From Saprospiraceae bacterium UBA3362 (lineage in GTDB: Bacteria; Bacteroidota; Bacteroidia; Chitinophagales; Saprospiraceae): 7,340 bases of DNA. Location of the stretch: assembly GCA_002360455.1 (NCBI GenBank), contig DEQQ01000067.1, positions 1 through 7,340 on the forward strand, written 5' to 3'. Numbering within the stretch: the first letter of the stretch is position 1; every line of letters begins with the position of its first letter. This document shows, in pieces, positions 1-5,021 of the stretch. The notes under the pieces are model-generated. The model was not told the origin of the DNA. It worked only from the letters and a program-made list of their open reading frames with translations, and did not search any database. The position numbers were made by a program, and so were the translations under genes.

Positions 1-53
1 AGTCAGAAAACTCCAAGCTAAATCCTTTTTCTACTTACACACTTTGCGGGATA
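1..53. mobile_element. Possible insertion-sequence end interrupting hicA
   Basis: Similarity of the hicA-like reading frame stops near position 53. The sequence beyond it towards the left edge (around 34-53, ACACACTTTGCGGGATATTA) resembles, from memory only, terminal sequences of IS256-family elements. No transposase frame can be recognised in the few dozen bases available, and the other end and target duplication lie outside the window. An ordinary deletion junction would explain the data equally well. Confidence 0.22.
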
Positions 54-106
54 TTACTTAGTTTTTTTATTCGACTTTGTCCAGATTCGTTTCTTGAAAT
101 TTTCAT
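35..106 (-). pseudogene. Truncated HicA-like mRNA interferase toxin remnant
   Basis: A 23-codon frame starts with an ATG that overlaps the stop of the HicB-like gene in the ATGA arrangement typical of toxin-antitoxin pairs. Its first ~19 residues (MKISRNESGQSRIKKLSNI) look like the N-terminus of the small HicA-like partners that usually follow this antitoxin type (MKIPR-x-x-SG-x-x-L-x-K-x-L pattern). The frame then meets TAA at 37-35. The expected Gly-Tyr strand and the Arg-Gln-x-Gly-Ser-His motif holding the catalytic His are absent, and I cannot find them in the other two frames to the window edge. Family HicA proteins degrade mRNA; this one cannot be active. The family call rests on a short N-terminal match plus gene position. 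Confidence 0.45.
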
Positions 107-306
107 GCGGTCAAAACTTCATCCTTTACAAAGTGCATCCTGACTATACGTTGGATATCATCATCAAAATGACAAGATACGGCTTCGATAATATTTTTTT
201 TTAACGCTTCCCAACTGTCACCTTCTGTGAAAATTGATAATCCAAGTGCTTCTCCTTCAAAGCCACCATCTATTGACTCATTTATAACAAATATAATTTC
301 TTGCAT
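103..306 (-). CDS. Small HicB-like antitoxin
   Basis: This 67-residue protein has the single-domain HicB fold pattern: an N-terminal beta strand (MQEIIFVINES), a Gly-Gly turn, the segment EGEALGLSIFTEGDSWEAL, then a helix and the strand RIVRMHFVKDEVL. Proteins of this length and pattern are common in Bacteroidota and cyanobacteria, often misnamed '2-oxoisovalerate dehydrogenase subunit', and pair with a HicA-type toxin gene. It ends in TGA overlapping the ATG of the broken hicA-like remnant. The known family role is to bind and neutralise HicA. There is no separate C-terminal DNA-binding domain, so autoregulation would have to use the small fold itself. The ATG start is supported by an AGGA a few bases upstream and by a promoter-like -7 element. 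With its partner destroyed, it looks like an orphan antitoxin. Confidence 0.75.
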   Translation of the reverse strand: MQEIIFVINESIDGGFEGEALGLSIFTEGDSWEALKKNIIEAVSCHFDDDIQRIVRMHFVKDEVLTA

Positions 307-317
307 TTTTTCCTATA

Positions 318-337
318 ATCTTTGTTTTACAAAGATA
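318..337 (-). promoter_or_regulatory. Promoter -7 box within an inverted repeat upstream of hicB-like gene
   Basis: On the minus strand TATCTTTG (337-330) matches the Bacteroidota -7 consensus TAnnTTTG and lies 23 nt upstream of the antitoxin ATG. The same bases form one arm of a perfect inverted repeat, ATCTTTG (318-324) and CAAAGAT (330-336), with a 5-nt spacer. Overlap of a core promoter by a palindrome is a common operator layout. No convincing -33 element was found at the usual distance, and the regulator is unknown. Confidence 0.4.
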
Positions 338-366
338 CACTTTTAGATGCTTATCGTAGATATTTT

Positions 367-689
367 GGACAAAATTTATTGCTCATTTGTAGGCAAAAAA
401 AACCTCTCAAACCGATCTTGGGGTGATCATCGGCACTTCAGGTGATGTTATAGGTAGATACGAAAGAGGAGACATCACTCCTTCTGTAGATGTAGTAGCC
501 AAAATTGCAGATGTCCTTGAAGTCTCTGTGGACTATCTCATAGGCAAAACCAAACTTGTTATTGATAAGAACACACTAAACAGACTCGAGGAGATTTCTA
601 ATCTCTCCGAGGACAAAAAATCCTATGTCTTCAATCTTATCGATATGTGCCTTCGTGATTTTAAAACCAAAAAGGCCTATGCTGGGTGA
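367..689 (+). pseudogene. Frameshifted XRE-family (HTH_3) transcriptional regulator
   Basis: The downstream frame (codons from 396 to TGA 687-689) carries helices 2-4 of a Cro/C1-type helix-turn-helix: SQTDLGVIIGTSGDVIGRYE, then a TPS-x-x-x-x-x-KIADVLEVSVDYLIG segment and a C-terminal helical tail (about residues 55-88 counted from a GTG at 423). The missing first helix is found in another frame from 367 (GQNLLLICRQKK). The two frames join at an A8 run (395-402); nine A residues would restore a continuous, family-like sequence. Upstream of 367 there is no in-frame ATG, so the 5' end also appears lost. A start at GTG 423 would remove the first helix and part of the recognition unit and is not credible. 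The gene diverges from hicB-like and converges on the immunity-gene remnant, overlapping it by 13 nt. A homopolymer sequencing error could account for the shift but not for the missing start. Confidence 0.7.
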
Positions 690-907
690 GATTTTTCAAT
701 TAACTCATCATCTTCATACATTGAAAAGATAAACGGTATTTTCATTTCTGAAAGTAAAGCCATTTCTTCTATTCCCAATTCACAATTACATTGACCTTTA
801 TAAGTATAAATAGCATATAATGTGATATTTGTTGCACCATGATTCCTTATTTCTATAATTATTTTGTTAACAAAATGAACATCACCATTCTTTCTTACTT
901 TCTTGGA
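677..907 (-). pseudogene. Start-less 3' half of a lost immunity-type gene
   Basis: Below immunity gene 4 a different minus-strand frame stays open from a TGA at 910-908 to TAG at 679-677, about 76 codons. Its translation reads like real protein: a basic/hydrophobic strand (VNKIIIEIRNHG), NITLYAIYTY, then KGQCNCELGIEEMALLSEMK and an IFSMYEDDEL end. The C-N-x-E-L plus 'Met/Cys-Tyr-Glu' ending recalls the C-terminus of DUF4279-like small proteins, but this is from memory and weak. No ATG, GTG or TTG lies in a position that would give the whole domain; the first Met is far inside. It overlaps the end of immunity gene 4 in another frame (+1 relative to it), as expected if recombination fused cassette 4 to the tail of an older immunity gene. 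The plus strand of 690-880 holds no credible gene. Confidence 0.5.
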
Positions 908-1241
908 TCAATCTCAAATACTCATAACTTAAACCTTTCAAATGTAAATATTCATCTTTGCTTAAGAAAGCCCATCCTTCTGCACCTGATTTATAATACT
1001 CTTCTTGAAGTTGGATCATAAATTTTTCTATTTGAAATAATATTTCCAATTCTTTTTCACTAAATACTCCAGTAGGAACAATTTTTTCCATATCTTTGGA
1101 AGACCATTCATACCCAAATGTTGATAAAAACATATAAAATGTTTCATTAGGACCTTCGTCTCTAAACAAATATCTATCCAAATCTAACAAAAATTGAAAT
1201 ACTCCTTTTTTAGAATTTTCTGCTAATTCTTTATTATCCAT
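882..1241 (-). CDS. Presumptive immunity protein 4 (cognate to toxin 4)
   Basis: A 119-residue acidic, largely helical protein beginning MDNKELAENSKKG and ending ESKKEW. There is no signal peptide or membrane segment, so it should act in the cytosol, where immunity proteins bind incoming or self-made toxin. I do not recognise the family. The immunity role is inferred from position: its ATG follows the toxin 4 stop after a single base (TGA-C-ATG), the spacing expected for coupled translation, and every toxin gene in this array has such a small unrelated follower. An aromatic-rich core (YRYLF-like Tyr/Phe pairs near residues 24-43, and EEYYKSGAEGWAFL near 80-93) could form the binding surface. 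It ends within the 5' portion of the start-less remnant. Confidence 0.6.
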   Translation of the reverse strand: MDNKELAENSKKGVFQFLLDLDRYLFRDEGPNETFYMFLSTFGYEWSSKDMEKIVPTGVFSEKELEILFQIEKFMIQLQEEYYKSGAEGWAFLSKDEYLHLKGLSYEYLRLIQESKKEW

Positions 1242-1242
1242 G

Positions 1243-2607
1243 TCATTCTACATCTACTGCATTTATTAAAAAATGTGTTTTCTCATAATATTTAGGATCT
1301 CCCGACTCCACAATATTTCCATTAATATCTGCGTGCCTCATCTTGCCATTTGCATCCTTTCCTAATTCATATCTACCGTATGGTTTATTATAATTATGTG
1401 GAAAATGTGCTAAATCTCCTTTGTCATGTAATCTTATTTGAATTTTATTGTTTTTTGGATCAACATATCTTGAACCAACTACTTTTCCATCTCTTAACAC
1501 ATCAATTTTTTCCCAATCAGTCGGAATTTCTAGGCTTCCATTGATTTTTTTGATTCTTAGAGTTGCATCTTTGATTAAATCTCGAATAGCTTCCCAAGGG
1601 CAAGTATTATGCACCAGCAAAAACTCTCCAGAATAAGCAGATACTGCTTCGCGGTTCACTCGCTTGGAAGTCGCTTTTGGACTTCCATTTTGACTATCAT
1701 CAAAAATCGCTCGATCACCTACATAATAATTATGCTCTCGCCACACTTCAAAGTTATAGACAGGTTCGCCTTTGTCACGTTGTTTTCCAGCTAAGAATTT
1801 CACCACTTTTTCACCTGCTGTCATCACTTGCTCACCCAATTGCAACTCACCTACAGCTATATAATTATTGCGATCTACACTAAAAAATGGATGCTCTGGT
1901 GTAGCACCGATTACAGCACCATCACTAAAATAATAATCATATACTACTGGTGCATTTCGCTTAAAGGTTGTGATCACTGGTCTATCCACCATATGCCCGA
2001 TACTAACGCTACGGGATAAACCACTTTCATTTAATGCAAGGTTTGTAGTATTGATGACCGTAGGTCTTATAGTTAACAAAGTCGCTTCGCCATTGATGCC
2101 AATCTCTGGCATGTAGAACCATGTTCTATCATTGATGGCATTTACATTATTTTCTGCAAACCACGTCTTAGGCCTGATGGCTTCTACTTCTACTTTATCG
2201 CCATTAGCTTCTATGATTTCGAAGGTACCGATTTGCCATGTGTCGGGTGTGATGTGGATTAGGTCGTAATCCAAGTATTTTCCATTCTTATTAGTCTTTG
2301 TCGATGCCGAAATCCAGCTGGTTTCGGTTCCCGCATTTTGGAGTGATTTCGTATCACTCCAATCTCGATCGTAAATCGAGACCTTTTGGTCATTTTGATC
2401 TCTTGATCTTTGTTGATCACTTGTGTAAGGGTCTTTACCAATGATATATGTTTCATCATTATTTGCTTGTAGGCCGTAACTTGCATTTACCGACTTGTGA
2501 GCTACAGCATAGTCGAAGAGTTGTACATCTTGGATGGGAACAGAAATGATAGGAAGTGCTGCCAATGCATAGGCCGCGGCGGTATTTCTGAAGGCATTCC
2601 CAGCCAT
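1243..2607 (-). CDS. Polymorphic toxin 4: Hint C-terminal half plus His-rich toxin tail
   Basis: A 454-residue product. Residues 1-28 (MAGNAFRNTAAAYALAALP...) match the N-terminus of toxin 3; 30-83 resemble toxin 2 (AHKSVN, DPYTS-x-x-x-x-x-RD); 82-335 are nearly identical to toxin 3 and contain the Hint signatures TPEHP (236-240), VYNFEVWREHNYYVG (283-297) and terminal VHN (332-334). No block-A Cys is present; the only Cys is C336, just after VHN. The variable tail (336-454, ~119 residues) is unrecognised, with H394, H401, H404, H425 and H445, conserved-looking RLHDKGDLAHFPH and KTHF, suggesting a nuclease or other His-dependent enzyme (inference). The ATG at 2607 was chosen by alignment with toxin 3; the frame stays open upstream (ATG at 2676, TTG at 2700), but that lies inside immunity gene 3. 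The 3' end couples to immunity 4. Confidence 0.75.
   Translation of the reverse strand: MAGNAFRNTAAAYALAALPIISVPIQDVQLFDYAVAHKSVNASYGLQANNDETYIIGKDPYTSDQQRSRDQNDQKVSIYDRDWSDTKSLQNAGTETSWISASTKTNKNGKYLDYDLIHITPDTWQIGTFEIIEANGDKVEVEAIRPKTWFAENNVNAINDRTWFYMPEIGINGEATLLTIRPTVINTTNLALNESGLSRSVSIGHMVDRPVITTFKRNAPVVYDYYFSDGAVIGATPEHPFFSVDRNNYIAVGELQLGEQVMTAGEKVVKFLAGKQRDKGEPVYNFEVWREHNYYVGDRAIFDDSQNGSPKATSKRVNREAVSAYSGEFLLVHNTCPWEAIRDLIKDATLRIKKINGSLEIPTDWEKIDVLRDGKVVGSRYVDPKNNKIQIRLHDKGDLAHFPHNYNKPYGRYELGKDANGKMRHADINGNIVESGDPKYYEKTHFLINAVDVE
1606..2364 (-). repeat. Hint-region direct repeat, cassette 4 copy
   Basis: This 759-nt stretch is the counterpart of 3544-4275. It runs from the VHN codons to the DWSDTKS codons. 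Outside both limits similarity collapses. Relative to the other copy it carries nine extra codons (around 1990-2019, LSRSVSIGHM replacing a single Gln). Near the toxin junction (1606-1760) I count 5 differences in 155 nt; in the next 100 nt I count 15, nearly all at synonymous positions. Confidence 0.85.
2338..2362. repeat. Perfect 10-bp inverted repeat at homology breakpoint (cassette 4)
   Basis: TTGGAGTGAT (2338-2347) and ATCACTCCAA (2353-2362) are exact reverse complements around a 5-nt loop. The hairpin lies inside the toxin 4 coding region (WSDTKSLQ codons) and at the edge of the shared Hint repeat. Directly beside it, 2363-2381 forms a second stem of 7-bp arms (TCTCGAT/ATCGAGA) that is not present in cassette 3. 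Confidence 0.6.
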
Positions 2608-2644
2608 TAAGAAAAGAGTGTTCAATACAAAGTGTAGGAATAAT

Positions 2645-3046
2645 CTAATCACTTTCTTTCTTTTTTCGCTTCCCATAGTTCTCAGCAAACTCCTTATCAA
2701 TGATTAATTGCTTAGGTTTATATTGCCATAGGTTACAATCAATTGATTCTGCAAAGTCAATAAGTTTCATTAATTTTACTCTGTCAACTTTAAAATCAAA
2801 GTAAACTGTAATAAATCCTGAAAAAGGAGCTATTATTTGTACAAAAGACTTTTCATCTTCTTTATCAAAATCTAAATATGCTTTAACTTTTCTTTTTTTA
2901 TTTAATTCATCGGGAAAAGCATCTTCATTCCAAATAAAATCTTTATTGAATTCAATTAAGTTTTCAAACTCTTGAATTGAAATTATGTCCGAAGGTTTTA
3001 GAATATTACTTTTAACTTTTTTCTTGACAATGTAGTATTTAATCAT
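2645..3046 (-). CDS. Presumptive immunity protein 3 (cognate to REase-fold toxin 3)
   Basis: A 133-residue protein starting MIKYYIVKKKVKSN and ending in the very basic GKRKKKESD. The centre alternates strands and loops (KAYLDFDKEDEKSFVQI, APFSGFITVYFDF, VDRVKLMKLIDFA, CNLWQYKPKQL). No signal peptide or membrane helix is seen, so it is cytosolic. I do not recognise the family. Its role is inferred from position: its ATG overlaps the TGA of toxin 3 by 4 nt (ATGA), ensuring coupled synthesis. It is followed after 37 nt by the start of toxin 4, without a hairpin-plus-T-run terminator between. The acidic stretch near residues 33-66 is a plausible contact for a nucleic-acid-binding toxin. Confidence 0.6.
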   Translation of the reverse strand: MIKYYIVKKKVKSNILKPSDIISIQEFENLIEFNKDFIWNEDAFPDELNKKRKVKAYLDFDKEDEKSFVQIIAPFSGFITVYFDFKVDRVKLMKLIDFAESIDCNLWQYKPKQLIIDKEFAENYGKRKKKESD

Positions 3047-4470
3047 AGACCAACATGTTTTTCAACATCAGAAATAATAACTTTAATTTCAGGAAACTCA
3101 GCCTTAATTGCAACTGTCCATTCAGCTTCCATAGCTTGAGAAAAATTCGATTTAGGTGTATATATGTGTATCTCAACTTGATCAACTAAAACTTTATTCG
3201 TACCTTGAGAAAATTCACCTGTTAGTTTTCCATTTTTTAAGTCATTGAGATGGTTTCGATTTGATCCTAACCATTGAGTTATTGTTTCATTTTTTGTTGT
3301 TTTTACACTTGCTGCAACATTCTTACCACTTACTTTTTTGAAAAAATCTACCCCAGGAAAATTGCTAGAGTATTTACCTGTCCATTCCCATCCTTTGTAT
3401 CTCGTAGCTCCAAGCAACTCTTCCATAAATCTTCCTCTTTTGAACCATTCAGGAAATCCAAGTCCCCATGCATCATCAATCACACCTTGTTTGTCCGCCT
3501 TAGACATTTTATAGATGAAATTCTTGATTTCTTCTGCATAGGTATTATGCACCAACAAAAACTCTCCAGAATAAGCAGATGCCGCTTCGCGGTTCACTCG
3601 CTTGGAAGTCGCTTTTGGACTTCCATTTTGACTATCATCAAAAATCGCTCGATCACCCACATAATAATTATGCTCTCGCCACACTTCAAAATTATAGACT
3701 GGCTCACCTTTATCACGCTGTTTTCCTGCGATGAATTTAACAACCTTCTCACCTGCAGTCATCACTTGCTCACCAAGTTGCAACTCACCTACAGCTATAT
3801 AATTATTGCGATCCACACTAAAAAATGGATGCTCAGGTGTAGCACCGATCACAGCTCCGTCGCTAAAATGATAGTCATAAACTATTGGTGCATTTCGCTT
3901 GAAAGTAGTGATCACAGGTCGATCAACTTGACCCGATTTATTCAAAGCAAACTCTGTAGTATTGATGACCGTAGGTCTTATGGATAATAAAGTTGCTTCT
4001 CCATTTATGCCGATTTCAGGCATGGAGAAATATGCTTTATCACCGATGGCATTTACGTTATTTTCGCTATACCAAGTCTTAGGTCTATTGGCTTCTACTT
4101 CTACTATATCGCCATTGGCTTCTATGATTTTGAAGGTACCTATTTGCCACGTTTCGGGTGTGATGTGGATTAGGTCGTAATCCAAGTATTTTCCATTCTT
4201 CTTAGCCTTTGTCGATGCCGAAATCCAGTTGGTTTCGGTTCCCGCATTTTGGAGTGATTTTGTATCACTCCAATCGCTTCCTACGTCAGCGACCATTTGG
4301 TCATACCATCTAGGAAGGTAAATATCTTCATTATTATCTGCTGTGGCATAGTAGCTTTGTTCATGATGATAAGCTTTTACCATGTCATCAGGCTTTACGT
4401 CTTGTATTGGGGCAACAAGAGGCAAAGCGGCTAATGCCATAGCAGTTTTTTTGAAAGAATTTTGTGCCAT
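3043..4470 (-). CDS. Polymorphic toxin 3: Hint C-terminal half plus restriction-endonuclease-fold toxin
   Basis: A 475-residue product. Residues 1-28 are a short Ala/Leu-rich leader-like segment (MAQNSFKKTAMALAALP) that may be a linker rather than a signal peptide. Residues 68-309 are the Hint-type region shared with toxin 4, with TPEHP (211-215), VYNFEVWREHNYYVG (258-272) and VHN (307-309). The tail (311-475) has the order of a PD-(D/E)xK nuclease: RGR-x-x-E-E (R345, R347, E350), a GVDF strand with D375, then S-V-K-T-T with K390 as the E/D/K metal site. This pattern is known from toxin tips of contact-dependent inhibition and Rhs proteins that cleave DNA or tRNA; the exact substrate is unknown. 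The whole protein lacks cysteine, so the usual Cys-based Hint cleavage is impossible. The ATG start fits toxin 4 by alignment. Its stop overlaps immunity 3. Confidence 0.8.
   Translation of the reverse strand: MAQNSFKKTAMALAALPLVAPIQDVKPDDMVKAYHHEQSYYATADNNEDIYLPRWYDQMVADVGSDWSDTKSLQNAGTETNWISASTKAKKNGKYLDYDLIHITPETWQIGTFKIIEANGDIVEVEANRPKTWYSENNVNAIGDKAYFSMPEIGINGEATLLSIRPTVINTTEFALNKSGQVDRPVITTFKRNAPIVYDYHFSDGAVIGATPEHPFFSVDRNNYIAVGELQLGEQVMTAGEKVVKFIAGKQRDKGEPVYNFEVWREHNYYVGDRAIFDDSQNGSPKATSKRVNREAASAYSGEFLLVHNTYAEEIKNFIYKMSKADKQGVIDDAWGLGFPEWFKRGRFMEELLGATRYKGWEWTGKYSSNFPGVDFFKKVSGKNVAASVKTTKNETITQWLGSNRNHLNDLKNGKLTGEFSQGTNKVLVDQVEIHIYTPKSNFSQAMEAEWTVAIKAEFPEIKVIISDVEKHVGL
3544..4275 (-). 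repeat. Hint-region direct repeat, cassette 3 copy
   Basis: A 732-nt counterpart of 1606-2364 in the same orientation and codon phase. The encoded proteins differ at only about four positions over the last ~130 residues before VHN, although the DNA shows many third-position changes, so the segment has been held by selection or homogenised by recombination. Confidence 0.85.
4249..4273. repeat. Perfect 10-bp inverted repeat at homology breakpoint (cassette 3)
   Basis: TTGGAGTGAT (4249-4258) and ATCACTCCAA (4264-4273) are exact reverse complements with a 5-nt loop. It is the twin of 2338-2362, with one loop base changed and both arms intact, again at the outer limit of the shared Hint repeat. 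Confidence 0.6.
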
Positions 4471-4506
4471 TAGAACTTGGGTATGCTCTTTAATACGAGC
4501 AAGGTT

Positions 4507-4608
4507 TTATTTACACTTTCCATCAAACTTTTTAAACCATTTTTTTGCTGTTGTAATGATTTCAGATTCTTGGAATTTTGCTTTTAAAAAAAATCTGTAC
4601 AACCCCAT
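4507..4608 (-). CDS. Possible 33-residue small ORF between cassettes 2 and 3
   Basis: An ATG inside the end of immunity gene 2 (4608-4606, different frame) opens 33 codons ending in TAA at 4509-4507. The product is basic and amphipathic (KAKFQESEIITTAKKWFKKF, ending DGKCK) and looks more protein-like than random AT-rich sequence. It fills most of the 113-nt gap before toxin 3. Either it is a true small protein, or it is the tail of another gene whose 5' part was replaced, like the remnant at 677-907. The frame crosses a run of eight T on the coding strand at the immunity 2 stop, so slippage there could fuse the two frames. The function is unknown. Confidence 0.25.
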   Translation of the reverse strand: MGLYRFFLKAKFQESEIITTAKKWFKKFDGKCK

Positions 4609-5021
4609 TGAATTTTATTTAATAAATATTTTTTTTCAGTGAATCCAAAAATAAAAATTGTATTATTAATTATAATACTAAAATGGTCATTATGTTCAAT
4701 TTCTTTAGTTGAATACCCAATTTTTGAACTAATAAGTATTTCCTCAAAATCAAATAATGTTGTATTTTTATTTAATATAATATCAAATAAATTAACCATT
4801 GACCCACCCCAAATAGGAATAATACAAAATTCAAGTTTACCTGTTGTAAAAAACAGTTGCAAATCCTCCATTACTATATAAGAATTATTTTTACGTTGTT
4901 TATGAAATTTGTAAATTCTATTTAATAATTTTATGCTATTTATTACTTCAATAGTTGTCTGACCCAATTTTATATTATGAATTGAATTATACAATACCAA
5001 ACCAGTTATGTTTAAAATCAT
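4584..5021 (-). CDS. Presumptive immunity protein 2 (cognate to toxin 2)
   Basis: A 145-residue protein, rich in Ile, Asn, Lys and Phe, encoded by the most AT-rich DNA in the window (for example only 7 G/C in 4621-4680, against 24 in 1741-1800 within a Hint region). It begins MILNITGLVLYNSIHNIKLG, has a strand-rich middle (LQLFFTTGKLEFCIIPIWGG) and ends IQWGCTDFF. The N-terminal hydrophobic stretch is short and broken, so I favour a cytosolic protein over a membrane protein. I do not recognise the family. The immunity role is inferred from the 4-nt ATGA overlap with toxin 2. The strong composition contrast with the neighbouring Hint DNA suggests that the toxin-tail/immunity unit was acquired separately. 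Confidence 0.6.
   Translation of the reverse strand: MILNITGLVLYNSIHNIKLGQTTIEVINSIKLLNRIYKFHKQRKNNSYIVMEDLQLFFTTGKLEFCIIPIWGGSMVNLFDIILNKNTTLFDFEEILISSKIGYSTKEIEHNDHFSIIINNTIFIFGFTEKKYLLNKIQWGCTDFF

Noticed and set aside
423..689. A complete 88-residue regulator starting at GTG 423
   Set aside because: Similarity to XRE proteins continues upstream of 423 in the same frame to 396 and then in another frame, so 423 is inside a broken gene.
839..1021. Plus-strand 60-codon frame opposite immunity 4
   Set aside because: It has low-complexity AT-driven translation, is antisense to the immunity gene and remnant, and shows no motif.
2608..2700. Upstream starts for toxin 4 (ATG 2676 or TTG 2700)
   Set aside because: These would overlap immunity gene 3, and the extra residues have no match in toxins 2 or 3. 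The ATG at 2607 aligns with the toxin 3 start.
3274..3987. A 237-codon plus-strand open frame opposite toxin 3
   Set aside because: It lies fully antisense to a well-supported gene. Its translation is rich in Cys, Phe and His with no domain, and shorter versions appear opposite the same repeat in cassette 4, so it is a shadow of the Hint codon pattern.
4473..4505. Weak stem (TGCTC/GAGCA) upstream of toxin 3 as a terminator
   Set aside because: It has only 5-bp arms with an 8-nt loop and no following T-run on the transcribed strand.
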